From NCBI GenBank assembly GCA_965249735.1, contig CBDFMS010000025.1, positions 124,001-188,000 of the forward strand: 64,000 nt of DNA, in the 5' to 3' direction. The notes under the pieces were generated by a model. It was given only the letters and a program-made list of their open reading frames with translations, searched no databases and was not told the DNA's origin. Shown here piece after piece: positions 1 through 7,604 of this stretch. Position numbers and translations under genes: made by a program. The DNA comes from JANQSS01 sp965249735. Its GTDB lineage: Bacteria > Bacteroidota > Bacteroidia > Chitinophagales > Saprospiraceae. Each line of letters starts with the position of its first letter. The stretch's first letter is position 1.

Positions 1-938
1 TCTTGTTTTTAGAAAATGAGAAAATCATTAGTAACAGAATATCCTATGGTAAAGTCGGTAGCGATGAGTATTTCGACAAAGACATTAACGACATTCTAAT
101 TACCAAGATTGATGATATTGAAGACAACTACAAAAGCATTGTAGCGGAACCAGAAGGCGTTTATAAATCTCAAGATAAGCTACCCGAAGGAGCAATTGGC
201 AAGCTGTTCAACTACACCGAAATTAAAGATGTAGTTGACATTGATACCGACCTGAAGCATGATGACTTACAAAAAGAGTTAGTCTCCAGTTACATTATTT
301 CGGAAGGACTTGCGACGCAGATCAAGGATTTCATTGATAACATCAAAAAGCCCAATCATAAAGCGGTTAAAATCATCGGTAACTACGGTAGTGGTAAGTC
401 CCACTTGATTGCTTTCTTGGTGAGCATAATTAACAATCCATCGCTTCGCTCACTCATTAAGAACAAGGATGTACGGAAAGAAGCTGAAACCATTGCCCGT
501 AGCTTCTTCACGGTCCAGTTTGAGCTACAGCCTGTAAATGTTGACCTTGCATACTTCTTCTTTAGAGAGATTGAAAAGCAAATCAAAAGGGAATATGGAT
601 TTGATATTCCAAAGTATGAAGATGGTGTAACCCTTGACATCAAAGAACACCTTTCTGACATTATCCAATTACTTAAACAAAAAGACCCAGCCAAGGGCTT
701 ATTGGTAGTTGTGGATGAAGTTTCAGACTTCTTGCAAGCCAAGGAAGAATACAAAATCAAAAGAGACTTCCAATTCTTGCGTGTCGTGGCTCAGGTGTGC
801 CAAGATGAAGACATTATCTTGGCGATCTCCATGCAGGAAGATATTTATTCAAGTCCAAGATTGACAAATATTGCAGCAGATGAAGCTCGGATCAGTCAAC
901 GTTTCCAAAACATCATCATTCATAGAGAAGCAGTTAAG
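1..938 (+). pseudogene. 5' fragment of a DUF6079/BrxC/PglY-like P-loop ATPase
   Basis: The open frame runs in from the left edge (first possible start a TTG at position 3) and codes about 312 residues before the IS21 end; a few codons of transposon sequence then lead to a stop at 957-959. A Walker A motif GNYGSGKS lies near residue 127 and a Walker B-like LLVVVDEVSDFL near residue 234. This fits the N-terminal ATPase part of the large (about 1200-residue) ATPases of the DUF6079/BrxC/PglY group found in phage-defence islands. Family assignment is from overall look and is moderate; the ATPase call is strong. The remaining three quarters are not on the right side of the transposon, so the gene is broken. 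It may have belonged to the same defence island as the restriction operon to the right. Confidence 0.6.
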
Positions 939-1081
939 TGCAAAATCCGGTCAAACTGACCACCCCATTCCGTTCTAAAGTGACCATCTTCTCCGGAGCA
1001 AACTGACCACCCGCACCGGAGCAAAGTGACCAGTCTAAAAAGAAGTCTATTTCAGTATCATTTTCTTTATGAAAAAAGAAG

Positions 1082-1146
1082 ATGGCAAACAAGAGAATAG
1101 GCATGAAACAGATAAGACAGATATATCGACTTTACGCTCAAGGAGT
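1082..1146 (+). pseudogene. istA: istA N-terminal fragment of the outer IS21 element
   Basis: From ATG 1082 the frame reads MANKRIGMKQIRQIYRLYAQ, which matches the usual start of IS21 IstA transposases, just before their helix-turn-helix. It ends abruptly at the IS66 terminus at 1147. The matching C-terminal part resumes at 6111, but the integrase core between the two parts is absent. Too short for routine gene calling, but its position 143 bases inside the IS21 left end supports it. Confidence 0.65.
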
Positions 1147-1215
1147 GTATCCGTCCGACCAACGCCATCTTGTCTAGTTGATCTTATCGTTTAACCTTTG
1201 CCAAAATTAGAAACG

Positions 1216-1512
1216 ATGACAAAGAAAACAAAACAAGGGCGATTAGATGCGTCAACGATGTTTCCGTTGATGGAGTTATATGAGGATAGCGAGATGACAC
1301 AAAAGCAATTTTGTGTAGAGATGGATCTTGTGCCGCATACGTTCACCTATTGGCTTACGAAATACCGGAAATCGAAACAACCAACAAAGAAGACCGTCGT
1401 AGCTGGCAAATTCGTTGAGCTTGAAGTCGAAGCACCCAAAACGAAGGGTGAGGCGGTGCGTCATATGCGCATATCATATCCAGACGGCACATTAATCGAA
1501 CTTCCAGTCTAG
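1216..1512 (+). CDS. tnpA: IS66 accessory protein TnpA
   Basis: A small protein of 98 residues from ATG 1216; a TTG at 1198 would give 104. It has a helix-turn-helix-like N-terminal half (ELYEDSEMTQKQFCVEMDLV, then a WLTKYRKSK segment) and the short C-terminal tail VRHMRISYPDGTLIELPV seen in IS66 TnpA proteins. It is the first gene of the IS66 element, directly followed by the remains of tnpB. In IS66 elements TnpA is required with TnpB and TnpC for full transposition, but its biochemical role is not settled. The frame is intact. TnpB downstream is broken, so this copy is probably inactive as a unit. Confidence 0.8.
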   Translation: MTKKTKQGRLDASTMFPLMELYEDSEMTQKQFCVEMDLVPHTFTYWLTKYRKSKQPTKKTVVAGKFVELEVEAPKTKGEAVRHMRISYPDGTLIELPV

Positions 1513-1682
1513 TTTAAGTCGGTGATTAGTTTTTCTTCGTCACTGGATTATTATTTGTATTCAGATCCAACGGATATGCGTAAGGGCCATTATGGGTTGG
1601 GCAACTGCATATTCCGGAGTTACTGACCCCCTGAATCCGGGATATTGACCCCCTATGTTGAAAACGTGCTAAAAATCATTTG

Positions 1683-2417
1683 TTAAGATACATGTTTTGA
1701 TTGTTTACGTAAGCTTTTTCCTTTTAGATCTATGCGGTGAGCCTTTGGAATAATTCTATCGAGGATAGCGTCTGCGATAGTGGGTTCATCAAAATATTCA
1801 TGCCATTTTCCGACCGGAAGTTGAGAACATATAATGGTGGCGTTTCTTTCATATCGATCTTCAAGGATTTGTAGCAGGATGAGTTTAACTTGATGAGTGA
1901 TAGGTTGGAGACCAAAATCATCAAGAATAATGAGTTTAGCTTTTTTGATTCTGTCCATCCATTTGATCAGTGTACCATCGGTTTTAGCGAGTGCAATTTG
2001 TTCAGTAAATCGGTTCATGTTGAAGTACAACGTTCGATAGCCTTTGACACAGGCGGTGTGACCAAATGCACAGGCGAGATAAGATTTTCCGCAACCTGTT
2101 GCCCCTGTGATGAGAACATTTTCTCCTCGATCGACATAAGCGCAATCTGCGAGTGTTACAATTTTTCCTTTAGATAAATTACGCGTAGTAGAACAGTCGA
2201 TATCTTGGATAACGGCTGGATATCGCAGTTTACTAAGTCGTAAAAACATCTGCATACGTTTGTGCGAGCGATATTGTTTTTCAGCGTCAATTAATCGGGC
2301 CAGCATTTCGTGTGACTCGGGTTGTTGATTGACCGGAAGGCTTAACAGGCTTTCATAAGCGTCTGCCATGCCGGTTAATTTAATTTGCCTCATGGTTTCT
2401 AATGATGCATTTTTCAT
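1683..2417 (-). CDS. istB: IS21 transposition helper ATPase IstB (inner element)
   Basis: A 244-residue AAA+ ATPase of the DnaC-like IstB family, which assembles on target DNA and regulates IstA-catalysed insertion. Walker A GATGCGKS sits near residue 106 and Walker B LIILDDFG near residue 166; the C-terminal DRIIPKAHRIDLKGKSLRK is typical of IstB. Its start is 43 bases after the istA stop on the same strand, so the two are presumably co-transcribed. Length is normal for the family. The family assignment is firm. It shares architecture but not close sequence with the second istB at 6733-7476, so the two IS21 elements are different types. Confidence 0.93.
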   Translation of the reverse strand: MKNASLETMRQIKLTGMADAYESLLSLPVNQQPESHEMLARLIDAEKQYRSHKRMQMFLRLSKLRYPAVIQDIDCSTTRNLSKGKIVTLADCAYVDRGENVLITGATGCGKSYLACAFGHTACVKGYRTLYFNMNRFTEQIALAKTDGTLIKWMDRIKKAKLIILDDFGLQPITHQVKLILLQILEDRYERNATIICSQLPVGKWHEYFDEPTIADAILDRIIPKAHRIDLKGKSLRKQSKHVS

Positions 2418-2460
2418 AAGAATAAATTTGTGTCATAAATATGACGGGTTAAAAAAATGA

Positions 2461-4062
2461 TTATTGATAAGCTTCGGGGCCTCGAATATTTTCATGGACT
2501 GGTGTGTTAAATAGGTCAACGGATTCGATTTCGAGATCCAGGTTTTTTACAAGAATCCTTTTAATCATTTTATAAGATACTTTGTCTACCTTTTGACAAC
2601 GCACACAAGCGTTTTCCAATCGCTCAGCAGAATATTTTTCACTTAACCGCAATACGCCTTGACAAGAGTTGAAGCTTTGTGGTGGATGGATAGCCGAGCG
2701 TATAATGAATTGAATCGCCCAGTTGGTAGCTGGACCTATTTTATCGGCTTGCCGGATAAAATGTGCTGCATTAAAGCCACGTGCTTTTTTCCATTCAAGA
2801 TGACTTTTCGGCATGTGGTCCGGATTGGTTTGATGGCGATATGTGTTACGATGAAGCAATCGTGTGTGCGTGGCCACGCGCTGATTATCGATAAATACTT
2901 CAACTGTACTCGACGTATACACGATAATGGCTTGGCGTGCTACATATTGAAAGGGAACCGAATAATAGTTTTTTTCTTCTCCGATATAGACGTGATAATC
3001 TCGGCGTACCTTAGACTGCGTTGATTTTTTAATCTCAAATAAATCTGCTGGTAGCTCCTTCATTATAGGATGTTCAAACTTTTGGAATTCACTTAATCGA
3101 CAACCTGGCTTTTGCTGATAGGGCCTATGATTATGATCTGTGAGTTGTTTCTTTATTCCCTCGTTTAATTCGGCTAAACTGTGGAATACTTCATTGCGAA
3201 GTGGGGCATAAATACGTGTATAAATTGTTGAGACTAAATTTTCTACACTGGCCTTGTCTTTTGGTTTTCTTACCCGGGTAGCTTCAATGTCAATTTGATA
3301 ATAGGCCGCTAATTGAACACATAATTCATTAAAATCAGGCTCATATTTATCGGCACGAATAACAAACGATTTTAAATTGTCGCTTAAAATCACCTTGGGT
3401 AAGCAACCAAAAAATAGTAACGCCTGATTTAGTCCGTGTATAAAATCCGTCACTTTTTGACTCGGTAAGGCAATGACAAAACTATGTTGGGTATGGGGCA
3501 TCGTCGCAATTAATATTTGACATTTATGCACTTCGCCGCTGGACGCATCAATCCAATTCATCGTCTTGCCTGCAAAGTCCACCTGCATCTTTTCGCCTGG
3601 CGTGTGATTCATTTTGATCGTAAGGTCGCGACGCCCTATCTCGCGATTTATGCGCTCACAAAATTGGCTGTAGCCAAAGCCATGTTCAAATTCTGATCGA
3701 TACTCTTCCCACAGTAATTTCTTCGTTACCCCGACTCGACGAAGCTCTGTGATCCAGAAATCAACCCGCTTGTTGTATTCAAATTCACGCGTATTCGATC
3801 CGCTTGCATCTGACTTGTAGGCCAACTCAAAAAGTTCGTCTTCTGCCAACGTCAACGCCTCAGACAGGTCTTTAAAATGAGTTCGTACACGACGAACATA
3901 GTCTCGGACTGTGTTCTTTGAAATTTGTAATCTTCTTGCCGTACCCTTAATGGATTTGGTGTCCAGGTAGGTCTCTAAAATATATCTGACTTGATCCATG
4001 CGCTTTAATTTTCCCATGCCATAACTCTTTTCTTGAGCCACGAACATGAACATTAATTGCAC
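2461..4062 (-). CDS. istA: IS21 transposase IstA (inner element)
   Basis: A DDE-superfamily transposase of 533 residues (518 from the internal ATG at 4017, MGKLKRMDQVRYILE, which may be the true start). An N-terminal helix-turn-helix (ARRLQISKNTVRDYVRRVR) recognises the element ends. The RNase H-like core carries the acidic triad in MQVDFAG, KVILSDN and KDKASVENLV; the C-terminal domain has the HVYIGEEKNYYSVPF stretch shared by IstA proteins. It cuts the 3' ends and joins them to target DNA with IstB. The frame is intact, consistent with a functional element. Confidence 0.93.
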   Translation of the reverse strand: MQLMFMFVAQEKSYGMGKLKRMDQVRYILETYLDTKSIKGTARRLQISKNTVRDYVRRVRTHFKDLSEALTLAEDELFELAYKSDASGSNTREFEYNKRVDFWITELRRVGVTKKLLWEEYRSEFEHGFGYSQFCERINREIGRRDLTIKMNHTPGEKMQVDFAGKTMNWIDASSGEVHKCQILIATMPHTQHSFVIALPSQKVTDFIHGLNQALLFFGCLPKVILSDNLKSFVIRADKYEPDFNELCVQLAAYYQIDIEATRVRKPKDKASVENLVSTIYTRIYAPLRNEVFHSLAELNEGIKKQLTDHNHRPYQQKPGCRLSEFQKFEHPIMKELPADLFEIKKSTQSKVRRDYHVYIGEEKNYYSVPFQYVARQAIIVYTSSTVEVFIDNQRVATHTRLLHRNTYRHQTNPDHMPKSHLEWKKARGFNAAHFIRQADKIGPATNWAIQFIIRSAIHPPQSFNSCQGVLRLSEKYSAERLENACVRCQKVDKVSYKMIKRILVKNLDLEIESVDLFNTPVHENIRGPEAYQ

Positions 4063-4079
4063 GTTTCCATAGTCATCTT

Positions 4080-4242
4080 GAGGGGGTCAAACCTCCGGAA
4101 TGTTCTTAACACCCTCCAAAATATAGGGGGTCAGTATACCGGAACGTTATTAACATTTTACCTCATTGCAGGGGGTCAAACCTCCGGAATGGTGGGGTCA
4201 GTACAAATCGGAATGGGGGGGTCAGTTTGACCGGATTATGCA
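4080..4242. repeat. Multiple terminal binding sites of the inner IS21 element
   Basis: At least four copies of a GGGGGTCA-N6-7-CCGGAA type unit occur in this end: AGGGGGTCAAACCTCCGGAA at 4081, GGGGGTCAGTATACCGGAA around 4126, GGGGGTCAAACCTCCGGAA around 4171 and GGGGTCAGTTTGACCGG at the terminus. Spaced repeats of this kind are the transposase-binding sites found in IS21 elements. A diverged copy of the 4126-4242 segment stands alone at 18349-18464. Confidence 0.75.
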
Positions 4243-4639
4243 GGCAACCTGGTGCGCGAATATTTTAAACGCGAACCAACAGATGGGAGTGTATATATTT
4301 TTATCAATCGAAACAGGGATAAGATGAAGCTACTGGTATGGGATCGCTGTGGCTTTGTGGTTTATTATAAATCACTGGAGGCTGGAACGTTTGAACTTCC
4401 CAGATTAAATAACAATCAACTCAAATGGGAGGAATTAGTGATGATATTGGAGGGAGTAAAGCTCGATTCAATAAAACGCAGAAAAAGATATCGTTTTCCA
4501 CAACAAAGAGCATAGTTATTCACTTCGAACATCAGTACTGATAAAAAACACGAATTATGTCGTAGAATTAATGACAAAATGTGAGTAAATAAGCGACTCT
4601 TTTTTATTCTAAATACATATATGTTGCCAACTTTGTGGG

Positions 4640-6094
4640 GTGACAAAAAAGGATTTATTAGCCAAAAATAAAGAGTTAGAAAATGAGAATATCATTTTAA
4701 AAAACCGTCTTGCGAAACTCGAACGGATGGTATTTGGCAATAAATCTGAGAAATTCACTTCACCGGATAATCAATTATCGCTTCCTTTTGAACAAGAGCA
4801 ACCATCTGTTGCTTCTACAGATCCGAAACAGGAAACAATTACCTATAAACGAAAAAAGAAAAAGCACCCAGGTCGCAATCCACTACCCGAACACCTTCCA
4901 CGTGTACAACATATTATTGAGCCGGATTGCGATGTATCGGGATTAAAACGCATCGGCGAGGAAATCACCGAAGTTCTATGCCGTCAACCTGGAACAACAT
5001 TCGTTTTACAATACATACGCTATAAATATGAAGCACCAAAAGGTGATGGCGTACTGATTGGCGAATTACCATCACGAGCTATTCCAAAAAGTATCGCACA
5101 CGAGTCACTGCTCGCCGATATGCTCGTAAAAAAATACGCCGATCATCTTCCTTTATATCGTCAAGCACAACAATACAAACGAGAAGGAGTCGTATTGGCC
5201 AGCTCAACAATGAGCGACTGGGTAAGCAACGTGTGTGGTTTATTAGAGCCCTTATATAACGAACTGGTAAAAGAAATAAAACAATACGATTATTTACAGG
5301 CGGATGAGTCACCCATCCAGGTATTGGATAAAACAAAAAAAGGTAAATCACACCGAGGATATCAGTGGGTATATTTAACGGGCGACCAAAATTTAGTTTT
5401 GTTTGATTATCAAAAAGGACGAGGTCGAGATGGGCCAAAACATATCCTCGAAAAATTCCAAGGATATTTACAGACAGACGGCTATGCCGTTTATGAAAAT
5501 TATGGTAAAAAACCAGGTGTTAAACTGATCGGGTGCATGGCACACGCACGGCGATATTTCGAACAAGCACTCGATAGCGATAAACAACGAGCGAGTCATG
5601 TATTGGCACAACTCCAAGTTGTCTATCAAATCGAGCGGCAGATAAAAGAACAACAATATGATTGGGAAAAAACCAAACAAGCAAGGCAACAACTAGCTCG
5701 ACCTACATTAGATAATTTACATCAATATTTAAAGCAAGCTCAAAAAGAAGTCTTGCCCAAAAGCCCCATCGGAAAAGCAATACATTATTCCTTGGTACGA
5801 TGGAATCGATTAACCAAGTACCTCGGACATGGTGGTTTGCATATCGATAATAATAAAATCGAAAACATGATTCGCCCATTGGCCTTAGGGCGCAAAAATT
5901 ATTTATTCGCAGGAAGTCATCAAGGTGCCAAGAATGCCGCCATGATCTACTCACTCGTCGGAAGCTGTAAATTGAATGATCTCAATCCATACAAATATTT
6001 GTTCGCCGTATTGGATAAGCTCCCAGACTACCCCGTCAATAAGCTATCTGACCTATTGCCTTGCAACCTCAGGTTCGAAAAAACATTGGGGTAG
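4640..6094 (+). CDS. tnpC: IS66 transposase TnpC
   Basis: A 484-residue DDE transposase of the IS66 family, starting at GTG 4640. The N-terminus is a leucine-zipper coiled coil (KNKELENENIILKNRLAKLE) followed by a basic, KRKKKKHPGRNPLPEH segment and a zinc-finger-like region. The catalytic core shows YLQADESPIQVL, GYLQTDGYAVYEN and, near the C-terminus, IDNNKIENMIRPLALGRKNY, which holds the final Glu. The ADES and DGY aspartates are the other two acidic residues. The reading frame is uninterrupted and its stop at 6092-6094 sits 16 bases inside the right terminal repeat. Probably still able to make protein, although TnpB of the same element is broken. Confidence 0.92.
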   Translation: MTKKDLLAKNKELENENIILKNRLAKLERMVFGNKSEKFTSPDNQLSLPFEQEQPSVASTDPKQETITYKRKKKKHPGRNPLPEHLPRVQHIIEPDCDVSGLKRIGEEITEVLCRQPGTTFVLQYIRYKYEAPKGDGVLIGELPSRAIPKSIAHESLLADMLVKKYADHLPLYRQAQQYKREGVVLASSTMSDWVSNVCGLLEPLYNELVKEIKQYDYLQADESPIQVLDKTKKGKSHRGYQWVYLTGDQNLVLFDYQKGRGRDGPKHILEKFQGYLQTDGYAVYENYGKKPGVKLIGCMAHARRYFEQALDSDKQRASHVLAQLQVVYQIERQIKEQQYDWEKTKQARQQLARPTLDNLHQYLKQAQKEVLPKSPIGKAIHYSLVRWNRLTKYLGHGGLHIDNNKIENMIRPLALGRKNYLFAGSHQGAKNAAMIYSLVGSCKLNDLNPYKYLFAVLDKLPDYPVNKLSDLLPCNLRFEKTLG

Positions 6095-6110
6095 TTGCTC
6101 GGACGGATAC

Positions 6111-6722
6111 AAAGAAGTGGAACAAAAAGAGCTTTTCACCTTGCCTGATCGCAAATATGAAATGAAGTATTATGCCTATGGAACCGTTTACAAGAACAGC
6201 CATATCTACTTAAATAAAGACAAGCACTATTACAGTGTTCCCTTTGAATATATTGGTAAACGAGTCAAGATCATTTACAGTGATTCCGAAGTAACCATAT
6301 TCTATAAACATGAACCAATAGCGGCTCACACACGTAATTATCAAGCTTTTAGATATTCCACCATAAAGGACCACATGCCGAGTACTCATCAATTCGTTGC
6401 TGATTGGAACCCGGATAAATTTATTAATTGGGCTAAAGGAATAGGCCCGGAGTGTAGAACATATATTATCAAAATATTAGAAAAACAACAGCACCCTGAG
6501 CAGAACTATAAGTCTTGCCTGGGAATTCTGTCTTTTGCGAAAAAAGTCGGAAAACAACGACTAAACAATGCTTGTAAGAGGGGCCTGGAATATGAAGTGT
6601 TTAACTATAAAATCATTCAAAGCATATTAGAAAAGGGCCTGGACAAGCTTGATGAAGACCCCCATCAGGATAGAACCATTCCACTGCATGATAATATAAG
6701 AGGAAAAAATTACTATCATTAA
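6111..6722 (+). pseudogene. istA: istA C-terminal fragment of the outer IS21 element
   Basis: From 6111 the frame reads KEVEQKELFTLPDRKYEMKY and continues with NSHIYLNKDKHYYSVPFEYI, IPLHDNIRGKNYYH, the C-terminal domain of IstA (about 200 residues). An apparent longer frame that starts further left lies inside the IS66 end and is not istA. The DDE catalytic core that should precede this part is missing on both sides of the IS66 element, so no active transposase can be made. The istB gene starts 10 bases after the stop. Confidence 0.8.
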
Positions 6723-6732
6723 AATACAAACC

Positions 6733-7476
6733 ATGAATACTACAAATGAGGAAAGAATGGGTCAATTGCGTTTATTTGGAATGCTTAGAGCTTTCGAATC
6801 AACCAAAGAATCATCCAGCATCAGATATACTCCTGATGAATTATTAGCTTATCTACTTCAAGCCGAGTGGGATGACAAACATAATCGAAAGATCAACCGT
6901 CTGATTAAAATAGCCCGATTCAGGTATATGGCTTCTACTGAAGAAATCATCTTTTCCACAGAGAGAAACCTGGATAAAAATCAGATTACTCGTTTTATTA
7001 CATGTGATTTTATTAAAAGTAAAGAGAGTATCTTATTGACGGGAAGCACCGGTGTCGGTAAATCTTATATCGCTTCTTCCCTGGGACATCAAGCCTGTAA
7101 TTTGGGGTATAAAGTCTTATACTTCAATATAAATAAGCTATTCGCTAAACTCAAAATGCTCAAGGCTGATGGATCTTTTCTTAAAGAAATGACTCGAATA
7201 GAAAGACAGGATTTGCTAATATTGGATGACTTTGGATTAAAGCCATTGGATCAAATTAATCGCCACGCCTTGATGGAAATAATTGAAGACAGACACGGAA
7301 AACGATCCACAATAATTGCTTCACAACTCCCCGTAAAACAGTGGCATGAAATAATAGGAGAAAACACTATTGCAGATGCAATTTTAGATAGAATCGTTCA
7401 CACTTCTCATCGAATAGATCTCAAAGGAGATTCGATGAGGAAAAAGAAGACAAAATTATTAGTTAAAAACACTTAA
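6733..7476 (+). CDS. istB: IS21 transposition helper ATPase IstB (outer element)
   Basis: A 247-residue IstB-family AAA+ ATPase. Walker A GSTGVGKS lies near residue 108, Walker B LLILDDFG near residue 157, and the C-terminal AILDRIVHTSHRIDLKGDSM is typical. It starts at ATG 6733, 10 bases after the istA remnant. The frame is intact, but its partner IstA is destroyed, so it is an orphan helper. It differs substantially from the inner-element IstB, showing that the two IS21 elements are not copies of each other. Confidence 0.92.
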   Translation: MNTTNEERMGQLRLFGMLRAFESTKESSSIRYTPDELLAYLLQAEWDDKHNRKINRLIKIARFRYMASTEEIIFSTERNLDKNQITRFITCDFIKSKESILLTGSTGVGKSYIASSLGHQACNLGYKVLYFNINKLFAKLKMLKADGSFLKEMTRIERQDLLILDDFGLKPLDQINRHALMEIIEDRHGKRSTIIASQLPVKQWHEIIGENTIADAILDRIVHTSHRIDLKGDSMRKKKTKLLVKNT

Positions 7477-7604
7477 ATTGACAGAAAGATCAGACAACTT
7501 TTTTGACTTGACTTTGGGTGGTCACTTTCCACCGGAATACCCTGGTCAGTTTCGTCGGAATATGCAAGAAATGGAACAATGTGGTCAATTTACACTTAAG
7601 ACCA

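Larger units (their letters stand above)
1606..4242 (-). mobile_element. Complete IS21-family element (inner)
   Basis: This 2637-bp element is bounded by TGCATATTCCGGAGTTACTG at 1606 and, on the other strand from 4242, TGCATAATCCGGTCAAACTG. It is flanked by an exact 6-bp duplication GGCAAC (1600-1605 and 4243-4248). It encodes IstA and IstB on the minus strand, both with intact motifs, and carries multiple GGGGTCA...CCGGAA sites at its istA-proximal end. All parts needed for transposition look intact, so this is the youngest and probably still competent layer of the nested transposon. Confidence 0.92.
1522..4515 (+). pseudogene. tnpB: IS66 TnpB (orf2) split by the inner IS21 element
   Basis: Codons 1-28 lie at 1522-1605 (GTG start; frame ...LYSDPTDMRKGHYGLGN) and the rest at 4249-4515 (LVREYFKREPTDGSVYIFIN... 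to a stop at 4513-4515). Removing the IS21 element and one copy of the duplicated GGCAAC restores a single uninterrupted frame of about 117 residues with the hallmark PTDMRKG motif of IS66 orf2 proteins. Nothing else is damaged in either half, so the interruption is recent compared with the decay seen elsewhere in the island. GTG 1522 is chosen because no ATG lies in frame and the family starts a few residues before the SLD/SSS motif. Confidence 0.85.
1147..6110 (+). mobile_element. IS66-family element, itself interrupted by an IS21 element
   Basis: The termini are inverted repeats: GTATCCGTCCGACCAAC at 1147 and, on the opposite strand from 6110, GTATCCGTCCGAGCAAC (16 of 17 identical). Inside are tnpA, tnpB (split) and tnpC in the standard IS66 order. 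Removing the inner IS21 element and one copy of its target duplication leaves about 2.3 kb, normal for IS66. The 8-base flanks, CAAGGAGT on the left and AAAGAAGT on the right, agree at only 6 of 8 positions, and the istA sequence on the two sides is not contiguous. The expected 8-bp target duplication is therefore not convincing, and a deletion or recombination has probably taken place. Confidence 0.8.
939..7594 (+). mobile_element. IS21-family element (outer), interrupted and internally deleted
   Basis: The left end begins TGCAAAATCCGGTCAAACTG at 939 and carries several related sites (CCGGAGCAAACTGACC, CCGGAGCAAAGTGACC), the multiple terminal repeats usual for IS21. The right end carries the inverted counterparts (CTGGTCAGTTTCGTCGGAA, GTGGTCACTTTCCACCGG) and finishes either at TGCA 7566 or, better, at TTTACA 7594. 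With 7594 the flanks are GTTAAG (933-938) and CTTAAG (7595-7600), a 6-bp duplication with one mismatch. Inside are the first about 22 codons of istA, an IS66 insertion, the last about 200 codons of istA and an intact istB. About 280 istA codons are missing, so the element cannot move on its own. It truncates the ATPase gene on its left and lies just beyond the 3' end of hsdR on its right. Confidence 0.75.

Noticed and set aside
4080..4242. Spaced repeats resembling a short CRISPR array
   Set aside because: The units vary in spacing and sequence and lie exactly at the end of an IS21 element, where multiple transposase-binding repeats are expected.
5976..6110. N-terminal extension of the istA C-terminal fragment
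   Set aside because: These codons lie inside tnpC and the IS66 terminal repeat in another frame and do not resemble IstA.
1139..6118. 8-bp target duplication around the IS66 element (CAAGGAGT / AAAGAAGT)
   Set aside because: Only 6 of 8 positions agree, and the flanking istA parts are not contiguous, so it cannot be a simple insertion footprint.
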